DNA of 64,000 nucleotides from Pseudomonas grimontii (GTDB lineage: Bacteria > Pseudomonadota > Gammaproteobacteria > Pseudomonadales > Pseudomonadaceae): assembly GCF_007858185.1 (NCBI RefSeq), contig NZ_VFES01000008.1:186001-250000 (forward strand), in the 5' to 3' direction. This document shows positions 49,205-58,714 of this stretch, piece after piece. Under the pieces are notes generated by a model. That model had not been told where the DNA came from, ran no database searches, and saw nothing but the letters and a program-made list of their open reading frames with translations. A program made the translations under genes and the position numbers. The stretch's first letter is position 1. Each line of letters opens with the position of its first letter.

Positions 49205-50479
49205 ATGGGCAGTGAATCCTATTGGCTCGACACCGCACCGGCGTTTACCGGTGCCCAGCTGGGCGGCTTGCCCAAGCAGGTCGATGTGGCTGTGGTCGGC
49301 GCTGGGTTCACCGGCCTGGCGGCAGCACGGGCGTTGGCGCTCAAGGGCGCCAGCGTGGTGGTGCTCGACGCCGGGCGGGTGATCGGTGAGGCCTCGGGGC
49401 GCAACGGTGGGCAGTGCAACACCGGGGTCGCCCAGGATTACGCCGGGTTGCACGCCAGCCTCGGTGCCGCCAAGGCGCGCGCCTATTACCAGGCCTATGA
49501 AAGTGCGGTGCAGACGGTGGTGTCACTGGTTGAGCAGGAAGGGATCGCCTGCGACCTGGTGCGCAACGGCAAGCTCAAGCTGGCGGCCAAGCCGATGCAC
49601 TACGAAGGCCTGGCCCGCACCTGCGAGCTGATCCGCCAGGAGGTGGATGCCGATGTCGAGTTGCTCAGCGCCGAGCAGACCCACGCGGAAGTCAATTCGG
49701 CGCAGTTTCATGGCGGCCTGCTGCAACGCAACGGCGTGCAGATGCATGTCGGCCGCTTCGGTGTCGGCTTGGCCGAAGCGGCGGCGCGGCGTGGCGCGAT
49801 GATTTACGAGCACACCCAGGTCAAGGATTGGAAGGCCCAGGCCGGCGGCTATCAGGTCAACACCGCCAAGGGTTCACTGCATGCCGGGCAAGTCCTGCTG
49901 GCCACCGGTGCCTGCCAGCATGGCGACCTCGGCTGGTACCGCCGGCGCATTGTGCCGGTGGGCAGTTTTGTCATCGCCACCGAAGTCTTGCCTCAGACGC
50001 TGATCGACCAGTTGCTGCCGCAACATCGGGCCTATGTGACCAGCCGCATGATCGGCAACTACTTTCGCCTGACCCCGGACAACCGCCTGCTGTTTGGCGG
50101 GCGTGCGCGGTTTGCCATGTCCGACAGCGTTTCCGACGCCAAGAGCGGCAAGGTGCTGCAAGCGGCGATGCTGAACATGTTTCCGCAGTTGGCGCACGTG
50201 AAGATCGACTACTGCTGGGGCGGCCTGGTGGACATGACGTCCGACCGCCTGCCCCGCGCCGGCCAGCATGGCGGGGTGTTCCACTCCATGGGCTACAGCG
50301 GCCATGGCGTGCAGATGTCGGTGCACATGGGCCAGGTGATGGCCGAGGTCATGGCCGGCAATACCGCGGCCAACCCCTGGCGCGAATTGGAATGGCCGGC
50401 GATCCCCGGGCATTTCGGCAAGCCGTGGTTCCTGCCGTCCGTGGGGGCTTACTACCGCTTCCAGGACTATTTGCACTGA
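49205..50479 (+). CDS. FAD-dependent oxidoreductase (PuuB/OrdL-like)
   Basis: DAO-family flavoenzyme of 424 residues resembling gamma-glutamylputrescine oxidase. FAD motif VDVAVVGAGFTGLAAARALALKG lies at about 26-48, then 'EASGRNGGQCNTG' and the C-terminal 'SDRLPRAGQHGGVFHSMGYSGHGVQMS'. It oxidises a secondary or primary amine to an aldehyde or imine. It is coupled to the HAD gene upstream and is 95 bp from the importer genes downstream. The polyamine substrate is a family-based guess. Confidence 0.86.
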   Translation: MGSESYWLDTAPAFTGAQLGGLPKQVDVAVVGAGFTGLAAARALALKGASVVVLDAGRVIGEASGRNGGQCNTGVAQDYAGLHASLGAAKARAYYQAYESAVQTVVSLVEQEGIACDLVRNGKLKLAAKPMHYEGLARTCELIRQEVDADVELLSAEQTHAEVNSAQFHGGLLQRNGVQMHVGRFGVGLAEAAARRGAMIYEHTQVKDWKAQAGGYQVNTAKGSLHAGQVLLATGACQHGDLGWYRRRIVPVGSFVIATEVLPQTLIDQLLPQHRAYVTSRMIGNYFRLTPDNRLLFGGRARFAMSDSVSDAKSGKVLQAAMLNMFPQLAHVKIDYCWGGLVDMTSDRLPRAGQHGGVFHSMGYSGHGVQMSVHMGQVMAEVMAGNTAANPWRELEWPAIPGHFGKPWFLPSVGAYYRFQDYLH

Positions 50480-50574
50480 GTTGCCGTTGTTGCGTCACCG
50501 TCGTTTGTGTTTCCAGGACGCTCCGGACATCCGTGAGCACTCGATTCTTCCGATTATCGACAGGTAGCCTTGCT

Positions 50575-52212
50575 ATGACTGACAACAAAAACACCCCCGA
50601 ACTCATCTCCGGCCAGGACAGCCTGCGGGTGTTCGAAAGTCTCAACCGTGGCATGTCGCGCCGCCACGCCCTGCAAATGCTGGGCGTGGCCGGTGTCGCC
50701 GCCGCCGGTGCCGGCAGCCTGTTCGGCGCCGCCGGCCAGCTGTTCGCCGACGAGGCCGCCGTGGCCGGCAAAGGCAAGCCAGGCGGCAAGATCCGCGTGG
50801 CCGGCATGTCCAGCTCCACCGCCGATACCCTCGATCCGGCCAAGGGCGCACTGTCCACCGACTATGTGCGTCACTACATGTTCTACAACGGCCTGACCCG
50901 CTTCGATAAGCACCTGGTGCCGCAACTGGAGCTGGCCGAGCGTATCGACAACACCGACGCCACCGTCTGGACCATCACCCTGCGCAAGGACGTGACCTTC
51001 CACAATGGCAAGGCCCTGACGGCCGCCGACGTGGTGTTCTCCCTGAACCGCCACAAAGACCCGCTGACCGGTTCCAAGGTCATGCCGTTGATGGAGCAGT
51101 TCGCCGAGATCAAGGCCAGCGGGCCGAGCGAAGTGCAGATCCGCCTCAGCGCGGCCAACGCCGAGTTGCCGTCGATCCTCGCGGTGTCGCACCTGTTGAT
51201 CGTCCCCGAGGGCACCAGCGACTTCAGCAAAGGCATCGGCACCGGGCCGTTCACCGTGGGCGAGTTCAAGCCTGGCGTGCGTTCGATTGCGGTGCGCAAC
51301 AAGAACTACTGGAAACCGGGCCTGCCGTACCTCGACGAGATCGAGTTCATCGCGATTGCCGACGAGCCATCGCGGGTCAATGCGCTGCTGTCGGGCGATG
51401 TGCACATGATCAACGAGGTCAACCCGCGCTCCACCACGCGCATCAAGGCCAGCGCCAAGCATCGCGTCGTCGACGCGCCGTCGGGCAACTACACTGACTT
51501 GATCATTCGCCAGGACCAACTGCCCGGCAAAAGCCCGGAATTCACCCAGGCCATGAAGCTGCTGCTCGACCGTGAACAGGTCAAGTCCGCAGTATTCCGT
51601 GGCTTTGCGGTGGTGGGCAACGACCACCCGATCGCGCCGGGTTCGCGCTACTTCAACACCGACTTGCCGCAGACGGTCTACGACCCGGAAAAAGCCAAGT
51701 TCCTGCTGAAGAAAGCCGGCATGGAAAGCATCACCATGCCCGTGATGGCCTCGCCTGCCGCCACCGGTTCGGTGGACATCGCCGTGCTGTTGCAGCAATC
51801 GGCCAAACAGGCCGGGCTCAAGCTCGACGTGAACCGCCTGCCGAGCGACGGCTACTGGTCCAACCACTGGATGAAGCACCCGCTGAGCTTCGGCAACATC
51901 AACCCACGGCCGAATGCCGACGTAATGTTCTCGCAGTTCTTCCAGTCCAAGGCGCCGTGGAACGAGTCCGGCTGGCAGAACGAGCAGTTCGACCAGTTGC
52001 TGATGCTGGCCCGTGGCGAAACCGACGACGCCAAGCGCGCCAAGATGTATGGCGACATGCAGACCCTGGTGCACGACCACTGCGGCATCGGCGTGCCGGT
52101 GTTCATCAGCAATATCGATGGCGTTGACCAACGCATCAAAGGCTACGACAGCAACCCACTGGGCGGTTTCATGGGCTACATGTTTGCCGAGCAGGTGTGG
52201 TTGGACGCTTGA
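50575..52212 (+). CDS. Dipeptide/opine-type ABC transporter binding protein (Tat signal)
   Basis: SBP family 5 protein of 545 residues. The N-terminus has a twin-arginine motif (MSRRHALQMLGVAGVAAAGAGS, about 28-49), suggesting folded export by Tat. The family core includes 'KDVTFHNGKALTAADVVFSLNR' and 'YLDEIEFIAIADEPSRVNALLSGDVHMI'. It supplies substrate to the permeases and ATPase downstream. Ligands of this family are peptides, opines and other N-substituted amino acids. The ATG at 50575 gives the normal length; longer starts overlap the previous gene. Confidence 0.88.
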   Translation: MTDNKNTPELISGQDSLRVFESLNRGMSRRHALQMLGVAGVAAAGAGSLFGAAGQLFADEAAVAGKGKPGGKIRVAGMSSSTADTLDPAKGALSTDYVRHYMFYNGLTRFDKHLVPQLELAERIDNTDATVWTITLRKDVTFHNGKALTAADVVFSLNRHKDPLTGSKVMPLMEQFAEIKASGPSEVQIRLSAANAELPSILAVSHLLIVPEGTSDFSKGIGTGPFTVGEFKPGVRSIAVRNKNYWKPGLPYLDEIEFIAIADEPSRVNALLSGDVHMINEVNPRSTTRIKASAKHRVVDAPSGNYTDLIIRQDQLPGKSPEFTQAMKLLLDREQVKSAVFRGFAVVGNDHPIAPGSRYFNTDLPQTVYDPEKAKFLLKKAGMESITMPVMASPAATGSVDIAVLLQQSAKQAGLKLDVNRLPSDGYWSNHWMKHPLSFGNINPRPNADVMFSQFFQSKAPWNESGWQNEQFDQLLMLARGETDDAKRAKMYGDMQTLVHDHCGIGVPVFISNIDGVDQRIKGYDSNPLGGFMGYMFAEQVWLDA

Positions 52213-52225
52213 GGAGGGTCGTGGG

Positions 52226-53182
52226 ATGAATAGCAATACACTGTGGTTGATCGGCCGGCGCTTCGGCGCCGGGGCCTTGACCTTGTTGATCGTGTCCATG
52301 GTCGTGTTCGCGATCACGGCGGTACTGCCGGGGGACGCGGCGCAACAATCCCTGGGCCAGTTCGCGACCCCTGAACAGGTGGCGGCCCTGCGCCTGAAAC
52401 TGGGGTTGGACCAGCCCGGTGTGTTGCGTTACCTGCACTGGTTGATGAGCCTGCTCACCGGCGACATGGGCGTGTCGGTCTCCAACGCCATGCCGGTCGG
52501 TGAGCTGATGGCGGGCCGGGTGCCCAACACCCTGATGCTGGCCGGCGCCACGGCGCTGGTCTCGGTGCCGGTGGCGCTGGTACTCGGTATCGGCTCGGCG
52601 ATGGGCCGGGGCGGGCGCATCGACAGCTGCCTGAGCTTCGTCACCCTGGCGATGGTCGCGGTGCCGGAATTTCTGGTGGCGACCCTGGCGGTGCTGATTT
52701 TCGCGGTCAACCTCGGTTGGTTGTCGGCCCTCTCGTATGCCAGCGACATCAGCTCACCGCTGCAATTTCTGCGCACCTATGCCTTGCCGGTGATGACGCT
52801 GTGCTGCGTGATTGTCGCGCAAATGGCGCGCATGACCCGCGCCGCCGTGATCGACCAGCTCGACAGCCCCTACGTGGAAATGGCTCGCCTCAAAGGCGTC
52901 AGCCCGATCCGCATCGTGCTGCGCCATGCCTTGCCCAATGCGATCGGGCCGATTGCCAACGCCATCGCCCTGAGCCTGTCGTACCTGTTGGGCGGCGTGG
53001 TGATTGTCGAAACCATCTTCAACTACCCCGGCATTGCCAGCTTGATGGTCGATGCCGTGACCAACCGCGACATGGCGCTGGTGCAGGCGTGCACCATGTT
53101 GTTCTGCGCGGCCTACCTGGGCCTGGTGCTGCTCGCCGACCTGTGCGCGATCCTGTCCAATCCGAGGCTGAGAAACCAATGA
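52226..53182 (+). CDS. Dipeptide-type ABC transporter permease (DppB-like)
   Basis: Permease of 318 residues with six predicted helices. Family segments: N-terminal 'LIGRRFGAGALTLLIVSMVVFAI', 'PVGELMAGRVPNTLMLAGATALVSVPVALVLG' and docking loop 'YVEMARLKGVSPIRIVLRHALPNAIGP'. The ATG at 52226 lies 13 bp after the binding-protein stop with GGAGG upstream. It overlaps the second permease by 4 bp. Confidence 0.9.
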   Translation: MNSNTLWLIGRRFGAGALTLLIVSMVVFAITAVLPGDAAQQSLGQFATPEQVAALRLKLGLDQPGVLRYLHWLMSLLTGDMGVSVSNAMPVGELMAGRVPNTLMLAGATALVSVPVALVLGIGSAMGRGGRIDSCLSFVTLAMVAVPEFLVATLAVLIFAVNLGWLSALSYASDISSPLQFLRTYALPVMTLCCVIVAQMARMTRAAVIDQLDSPYVEMARLKGVSPIRIVLRHALPNAIGPIANAIALSLSYLLGGVVIVETIFNYPGIASLMVDAVTNRDMALVQACTMLFCAAYLGLVLLADLCAILSNPRLRNQ

Positions 53183-54054
53183 ACAACCTCATTGCGAAAT
53201 CCAAGCCTGTTTCCTCCGCCCTGGCACTCGCCAAGGTGTCCAGCGGCCCGTCGTGGCTGGGGCTGTTGGGTGGCGTGGTGTGCGTCGCCTGGCTGCTGGT
53301 TGCGCTGCTCGGCCCGTGGCTGGCGCCTCACCCGGTGGGGGAGGTGGTGTCCGATAACATTTTCGAAGGCTTCAGCCTCGCGCATCCGTTCGGCACCGAT
53401 TACCTCGGCCGCGACATGCTCAGCCGGGTGCTGGTGGGCGCGCGGTTCACCGTCGGTCTGGCACTGGTGGCGGCGTTATTGGCCAGCATCTTCGGCACCG
53501 GCTGTGCGCTGTTGTCGGTGGTCTCGCCCAAGTGGCTGGACGAAATCATCAGCCGCATCATGGACGCCTTTATTTCGATCCCGAGCAAAATGCTCGCGCT
53601 GATCATGGTCTCGGCCTTTGGCTCATCGGTGACGTTGCTGATCTGTACGGCCGTGATCAGTTATATCCCCGGCTCGTTCCGCGTCGCCCGCAGCATGGCG
53701 GTCAATATCGAAGCGCTGGAGTACGTGCAGGTTGCGCGTACCCGTGGCGAGGGCCGGCTGTACGTGGCGTGCATGGAAATCCTGCCGAACATGCTCAACC
53801 CGGTCCTGACCGACCTGGGCCTGCGTTTCGGCTACATCGTGCTGTTGCTCAGCGGCATGAGTTTTCTCGGCCTGGGCGTGCAACCGCCGGATGCCGACCT
53901 CGGCTCGCTGGTGCGGGAAAACATCGGCGGCCTTAACCAGGGCGCGCTGGCCATCATCATTCCGGCGCTGGCCATCGGCACGCTGACCATCGGCGTGAAT
54001 CTGCTGATCGACTATCTGTCGTCGCGACGTAGTCGACGCACGGGAGGCCATTGA
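53179..54054 (+). CDS. Dipeptide-type ABC transporter permease (DppC-like)
   Basis: Permease of 291 residues. The conserved 'HPFGTDYLGRDMLSRVLVGARFTVGLALVA' and docking loop 'YVQVARTRGEGRLYVACMEILPNMLNPVL' identify the DppC/OppC class. The start overlaps the previous permease stop by 4 bp, and the ATPase gene begins 1 bp after its stop. Confidence 0.9.
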   Translation: MNNLIAKSKPVSSALALAKVSSGPSWLGLLGGVVCVAWLLVALLGPWLAPHPVGEVVSDNIFEGFSLAHPFGTDYLGRDMLSRVLVGARFTVGLALVAALLASIFGTGCALLSVVSPKWLDEIISRIMDAFISIPSKMLALIMVSAFGSSVTLLICTAVISYIPGSFRVARSMAVNIEALEYVQVARTRGEGRLYVACMEILPNMLNPVLTDLGLRFGYIVLLLSGMSFLGLGVQPPDADLGSLVRENIGGLNQGALAIIIPALAIGTLTIGVNLLIDYLSSRRSRRTGGH

Positions 54055-54055
54055 A

Positions 54056-55897
54056 ATGACTGAATTGATTCGCGTCGAAGACCTGCGCGTAGTCGCCTGT
54101 GGCGAGCGCGGCGAGGTGGAAATCGTCAAGGGCGTGAGCTTTGCGCTGAAAAAAGGTGAAGTGCTGGCGTTGATCGGTGAGTCCGGCTCGGGCAAGACCA
54201 CCATCGCCCTGGCCTTGCTGGGGTATGCACGGCGTGGCTGTCGTTTGTCCGGCGGGGTGGTGCAGGTCGGCGAGCACGACATGCTCGCCCTGAGCGAACA
54301 CCAATTGCAAGGCCTGCGCGGCAACCGTGTGTCCTATATCGCGCAAAGCGCCGCTGCTGCGTTCAACCCGGCCAAACGGCTCATCGACCAGGTGATAGAG
54401 GGCGCGCTGATCCATGGCTTGGGCACTCGGGCCGAGCTGCACGCCAAGGCCATCGGGCTGTTCCGCGACCTGGCGCTGCCGGGCCCGGAACGCATCGGCC
54501 AACGCTACCCGCACCAGGTCTCCGGCGGGCAACTGCAACGGGTGATGGCGGCGATGGCGCTGATCAGCGATCCGCTGCTGGTGGTGCTCGACGAGCCGAC
54601 CACCGCACTGGATGTGACCACCCAGATCGACGTGCTGCGCGCCTTCAAACGCGTGGTGCGTGAGCGCGGGGCCACGGCGGTGTACGTGTCCCACGACCTG
54701 GCGGTGGTGGCGCAAATGGCTGACCAGATCGTGGTGCTCAACGGTGGCCAGATCCTCGAGCAAAGCGCCACCGCACCGCTGCTCAACGCCCCGAGCCACG
54801 CCTACACCCGCAGCCTGCTGGCCGCCGCACGGCCCGACACCACCATTCGCCCGCCTTGCGGCGTCGCCGGGGAGGTGCCGCTGCTGACCATCACCGGCCT
54901 CACCGCCGGCTACGGCAACAAGAACCTGCACGGCATGCCGTCGATTCGGGTACTGGAAGACATCGACCTCACCGTGCGCCGTGGCCAGGCCATTGGCGTG
55001 ATCGGCGAGTCGGGCTCGGGTAAATCCACCCTGGCCCGGGTGGTGGCGGGGTTGTTGACCCCGGCCCTCGGCGGCCTGGCCTTCGACGGGCAACCCTTGG
55101 GCGGTAGCCTCGCCGAGCGCACCCCGGAACAATTTCGCCGGATCCAGATGGTGTTCCAGAACGCCGATACCGCGCTCAACCCCATGCACAGCGTGGCGGC
55201 CATCATCGGTCGGCCGTTGAAAATGTATTTCGGCCTCAAAGGCGCGGCGCTGCAAACCCGCATCGGCGAACTGCTCGACTTGGTGCGCCTGCCCCGCGAC
55301 CTTGCCGAACGGCGCCCGAATGAGTTGTCTGGCGGGCAAAAGCAGCGGGTCAACCTGGCCCGCGCGCTGGCGGCCAAACCCGACCTGATCCTCTGTGATG
55401 AAGTGACCTCGGCCCTCGACACCGTGGTGGGCGCGGCGATCCTCGAACTGCTGCGCGACCTGCGCCAGCAACTGGGGGTGTCGTACCTGTTTATCAGCCA
55501 CGACATCTCCACCGTGCGTGCGCTGTGCGATGACATTGTGGTGATGTACAGCGGCCACAAGGTCCAGGCCGGCAGCCGCCAGTCGTTTGCCGAGCCACCG
55601 TTCCACCCCTACACCGACCTGTTGATTCACTCGGTGCCCGAGTTGCGCCAGGGCTGGCTGGAAACCTGCGGCACCACGTCCGAGGTGCTGCCAGCGATTG
55701 GCGAGCGCGCCAACGTGCCGGAACTGTGCACTTTCCTCAATCGCTGCCCGGTGCGCGTCGACGGCCTGTGCAACCGCACCGCGCCGAGCCGTCGCAGGCT
55801 GGACAACGGTGGTGAAATCCTGTGCCACCACGACAGCGCCCACTTGCTGAATACCCAGCAGGGCGTGACCACCATGACCTTGGGAGCCTATGCATGA
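54056..55897 (+). CDS. Fused double ATPase of dipeptide-type ABC transporter (DppD-DppF-like)
   Basis: Protein of 613 residues joining two ABC ATPases. First half: Walker A GESGSGKTT (41-49), signature VSGGQLQRV (155-163), Walker B VVLDEPTTALD. Second half: Walker A GESGSGKST (317-325), signature LSGGQKQRV (424-432), Walker B LILCDEVTSALD. A C-terminal Cys cluster (CTFLNRCPVRVDGLC) is normal for oligopeptide ATPases. Most Dpp/Opp systems use two separate subunits, so this fusion supplies both. It overlaps the 2Fe-2S protein gene by 4 bp, tying import to catabolism. Confidence 0.92.
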   Translation: MTELIRVEDLRVVACGERGEVEIVKGVSFALKKGEVLALIGESGSGKTTIALALLGYARRGCRLSGGVVQVGEHDMLALSEHQLQGLRGNRVSYIAQSAAAAFNPAKRLIDQVIEGALIHGLGTRAELHAKAIGLFRDLALPGPERIGQRYPHQVSGGQLQRVMAAMALISDPLLVVLDEPTTALDVTTQIDVLRAFKRVVRERGATAVYVSHDLAVVAQMADQIVVLNGGQILEQSATAPLLNAPSHAYTRSLLAAARPDTTIRPPCGVAGEVPLLTITGLTAGYGNKNLHGMPSIRVLEDIDLTVRRGQAIGVIGESGSGKSTLARVVAGLLTPALGGLAFDGQPLGGSLAERTPEQFRRIQMVFQNADTALNPMHSVAAIIGRPLKMYFGLKGAALQTRIGELLDLVRLPRDLAERRPNELSGGQKQRVNLARALAAKPDLILCDEVTSALDTVVGAAILELLRDLRQQLGVSYLFISHDISTVRALCDDIVVMYSGHKVQAGSRQSFAEPPFHPYTDLLIHSVPELRQGWLETCGTTSEVLPAIGERANVPELCTFLNRCPVRVDGLCNRTAPSRRRLDNGGEILCHHDSAHLLNTQQGVTTMTLGAYA

Positions 55898-56202
55898 ACG
55901 GGCGTTTTGTGAGGTTGGCCGAACAGGGCCGGCCGACGGTCAGCCTGACCGTGGATGGCGCCGCCGTCGAAGCCCTGCAGGGCGACACCTTGATGGTCGC
56001 GCTGCTGACCCAGGGCAACGCGCTGCGCCAGTCGGAATTCGACAGCGGCCGCCGCGCCGGTTTCTGCCTGATGGGCGCGTGCCAGGATTGCTGGGTGTGG
56101 ACCCGCAGCGGCGAACGCCTGCGCGCGTGTTCCAATGAAGTCCGTGACGGGCTGGACATCGTTACCACACAACCGGAGGCGACATGGCCACTGCACGGGT
56201 AG
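55894..56202 (+). CDS. [2Fe-2S] subunit of three-component dehydrogenase (HcnA/OoxA-small-like)
   Basis: Small ferredoxin-like protein of 102 residues. The cluster ligands are Cys58, Cys63, Cys66 and Cys79 (GFCLMGACQDC...RACS), in the spacing of HcnA and of small subunits of opine or D-hydroxyproline dehydrogenases. It would pass electrons from the flavin subunits. The start at 55894 overlaps the ATPase stop, and its end overlaps the next gene by 19 bp, showing tight coupling. Confidence 0.88.
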   Translation: MNGRFVRLAEQGRPTVSLTVDGAAVEALQGDTLMVALLTQGNALRQSEFDSGRRAGFCLMGACQDCWVWTRSGERLRACSNEVRDGLDIVTTQPEATWPLHG

Positions 56203-57563
56203 TTATTGTGGGCGCTGGACCGGCCGGCGTGCGTTGCGCCGAAACCCTGCTGGCGGCCGGGATCAAACCGATCCTGATCGATGAAAACCGCCGCGACGGC
56301 GGCCAGATCTACCGGCGTCAGCCAGAAGGCTTCACTCGCAACTACGCGACCCTGTACGGCAGCGAAGCCGCCAAGGCCCAGGCCCTGCACCAGAGTTTCG
56401 ACCGCCTGCGCGACGCCATCGACTACCGCCCCGACACTCTGGTGTGGAACCTCACGCCGGGGCAGCTGTGCTGCGTGAGCCAGGGCCGCCACACCACGGT
56501 GGATTACGACGCACTGATCCTCTGCACCGGCGCCACCGACCGTCTGATGCCCATCGAGGGCTGGCAACTGGCGGGCACCTACAGCCTGGGCGGGGCGCAG
56601 ATCGCCTTGAAAAACCAGGCCGTGTCCATCGGCCATCGCGTGGTGTTCATGGGCAGCGGGCCGTTGCTGTACCTGGTCGCGAGCCAATACGTGAAGGCCG
56701 GCGCCGAAGTGGCGGCGGTGCTCGACACCTCAGCCTTGAGCCTGCGTCTGAAAGCCCTGCCCAAACTGCTGGCGCGGCCCGGCGTGCTGTTCACCGGGGT
56801 CAAGCTGCTGGCGCAACTGTACCGCGCCAAGGTGGCGGTGCACCTGGGGGTCAAGCCGCTGCAAGTGATGGGCGACGCGGCCAATGGCGTGAGCGGTGTG
56901 CACTTCGCCACGGGCAATGGGCACACCGTCACGGTGCAGGCCGATGCCGTTGCGCTGGGTTATCACCTGCGCCCGGAAACCCAGCTGGGTGACCTGGCCG
57001 GTTGTCGCATGGCGTTCGATGCTGCATCGAGCCAATGGTGGCTGGCCACGGATGACGCCGGGCGCACCTCGGTGAAGGGCGTGTACGCGGCCGGTGACGG
57101 TGCAAAAATTCGCGGCGCCGATGCCGCCGAGCACGCCGGGCGCCTGGTGGCGCTGGCGCTGCTGGAAGACCTGCAACAGCCGGTCGACGCCGGCCTGCGC
57201 GATGAACAACAACAGGCCCTGGCGGTGATGGATCAATTCCGCCTGGGCCTGGCCCAGGCGTTCCCGTGGCCGAGCGAACAGGCCAAGGCGTTGCCGGACA
57301 GCGCCATCGTGTGCCGCTGCGAGATGATCAGCGCTGGCGAGCTGCGCCGCACGGTGAAAGAGAAGGGCGCCTGTGAAGTCAACCGCGCCAAGGCATTCAG
57401 CCGCGTGGGCATGGGCCGTTGCCAGGGGCGTTATTGCTCCCAGGCCGGGGCCGAAGTGATCGCCGCCGCTGCCGGCGTGCCGGTGCAGGAGGTCGGGCGC
57501 CAGCGCGGCCAGGCGCCGGTCAAACCGTTGTCGATGTTGATCACCGAGGAGGTGTCGTCATGA
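56184..57563 (+). CDS. FAD/NAD(P)-binding subunit with BFD-type [2Fe-2S] domain (HcnB/OoxA-like)
   Basis: Flavoprotein of 459 residues. FAD motif VVIVGAGPAGVRCAETLLAAG is at 6-26, and a second nucleotide fold (RVVFMGSGPLLYLVASQYV) is near 152-170. The C-terminal BFD-like [2Fe-2S] domain has Cys377, Cys379, Cys413 and Cys418 (CRC...CQGRYC). HcnB, NoxA/OoxA and heterotrimeric D-hydroxyproline dehydrogenases share this layout. It is coupled to the HcnC-like gene by a 4-bp overlap. Confidence 0.88.
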   Translation: MATARVVIVGAGPAGVRCAETLLAAGIKPILIDENRRDGGQIYRRQPEGFTRNYATLYGSEAAKAQALHQSFDRLRDAIDYRPDTLVWNLTPGQLCCVSQGRHTTVDYDALILCTGATDRLMPIEGWQLAGTYSLGGAQIALKNQAVSIGHRVVFMGSGPLLYLVASQYVKAGAEVAAVLDTSALSLRLKALPKLLARPGVLFTGVKLLAQLYRAKVAVHLGVKPLQVMGDAANGVSGVHFATGNGHTVTVQADAVALGYHLRPETQLGDLAGCRMAFDAASSQWWLATDDAGRTSVKGVYAAGDGAKIRGADAAEHAGRLVALALLEDLQQPVDAGLRDEQQQALAVMDQFRLGLAQAFPWPSEQAKALPDSAIVCRCEMISAGELRRTVKEKGACEVNRAKAFSRVGMGRCQGRYCSQAGAEVIAAAAGVPVQEVGRQRGQAPVKPLSMLITEEVSS

Positions 57564-58714
57564 GCGTGCAAAAAGCCGATGTGGTGATTGTCGGCGGGGG
57601 TGCGATGGGCTCGGCGACCGCGTTTTTTCTGCGTCGTCGCGGGCAGTCGGTAATCCTGCTGGAGCGCGACCAGATCGGCCAGTACGCCAGTGGTGTGAAC
57701 TTCGGCAATGTGCGCCGGCAAGGGCGTTTCCTCGGCCAGCTGGCCCTGGCCAACCGCTCGTGGGCGCTGTGGAAACGCCTGCCGGAACTGATCGACGACG
57801 ACCTGGAATTCATCCCCAGCGGACATATGCGCGTGTGTTACCGCGAAGATGAAATTGCCGAGCTGGAGGCCTACGCCGCCGCACCGGAAGCGCAACAACT
57901 GGACCTGAAGATTTATCGCGGCGCCGAACTGCATCAACGCTTCGGCTTCCTCGGCCCGGACGTCAAGGGCGGCTCCTATGCGCCCCACGATGGTCATGCC
58001 AACCCGCGCCTGGCCGCGCCTGCGTTTGCCCGCGCCGCCCGGCGCCTGGGCGCGCAGATCGAAGAACGCACCGAAGTGGCCGAGGTGCAGAAGGTCGGCG
58101 CCGACTTCCAGGTCACCACCACCGATGGCCGCCAGTTCCACGCCGCGCAACTGTTGATCACCGCCGGCGCCTGGGGCCAGAAGCTCTCGGCGCAGTTTGG
58201 CGAACCGGTGCCGCTGGACACCCACGGCCCGCAAATGGCCGTGACCGAGCCGGTGCCTTATGCCTTGCCCACCGTGATCGGCGTGTACACCAAGGTGCCC
58301 GAAGAGGTGATCTACTTTCGCCAGATTCCCCGGGGCAATATCGTCATCGGCGGCGGTTACCGCAGCAAGCCGGATATGCTTAACCGTCGCGCCTATGTGG
58401 AACCGCGCAGCATCCTCAACCAGGTCAGCCAGATGCGCCGCCTGCTGCCGGGCGTCGGCAACCTGAACATCATCCGCGTGTGGAGCGGCATCGAAGGCTA
58501 CCTGCCGGACTCGCTGCCGGTGATGGGCCCCAGCGGCACTGTCGACGGGCTGTTCTATGCCTTCGGGTTTTGCGGCCACGGTTTCCAGCTTGGCCCGGGC
58601 GTCGGCGATGTGATGGCCGAGCTGCTCGCCACCGGCAGCACCAGTACCCCGATCGAGCCGTTCTCCATTACCCGGTTCGCCCCACCTGCCGAGCAACGGA
58701 GCCAGGCCTCATGA
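57560..58714 (+). CDS. FAD-dependent oxidoreductase subunit (HcnC/OoxB-like)
   Basis: DAO-family flavoprotein of 384 residues with FAD motif VVIVGGGAMGSATAFFLRRRG (8-28). It is expected to be the catalytic subunit of the heterotrimer with the two preceding proteins. It is a close paralogue of 41784-42956; long runs such as PELI-DDLEFIPSGHMRVCYRE and IRVWSGIE are shared. True HcnABC makes cyanide from glycine, but coupling here to a peptide/opine-type importer and a deacylase argues for a catabolic oxidase of an N-substituted amino acid. Confidence 0.87.
   Translation: MSVQKADVVIVGGGAMGSATAFFLRRRGQSVILLERDQIGQYASGVNFGNVRRQGRFLGQLALANRSWALWKRLPELIDDDLEFIPSGHMRVCYREDEIAELEAYAAAPEAQQLDLKIYRGAELHQRFGFLGPDVKGGSYAPHDGHANPRLAAPAFARAARRLGAQIEERTEVAEVQKVGADFQVTTTDGRQFHAAQLLITAGAWGQKLSAQFGEPVPLDTHGPQMAVTEPVPYALPTVIGVYTKVPEEVIYFRQIPRGNIVIGGGYRSKPDMLNRRAYVEPRSILNQVSQMRRLLPGVGNLNIIRVWSGIEGYLPDSLPVMGPSGTVDGLFYAFGFCGHGFQLGPGVGDVMAELLATGSTSTPIEPFSITRFAPPAEQRSQAS

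Noticed and set aside
55894..58714. Cyanide synthase HcnABC
   Set aside because: Subunit layout matches, but the genes are coupled to an importer and a deacylase in a catabolic run; a heterotrimeric amino-acid/opine oxidase fits better, although activity cannot be read from sequence.
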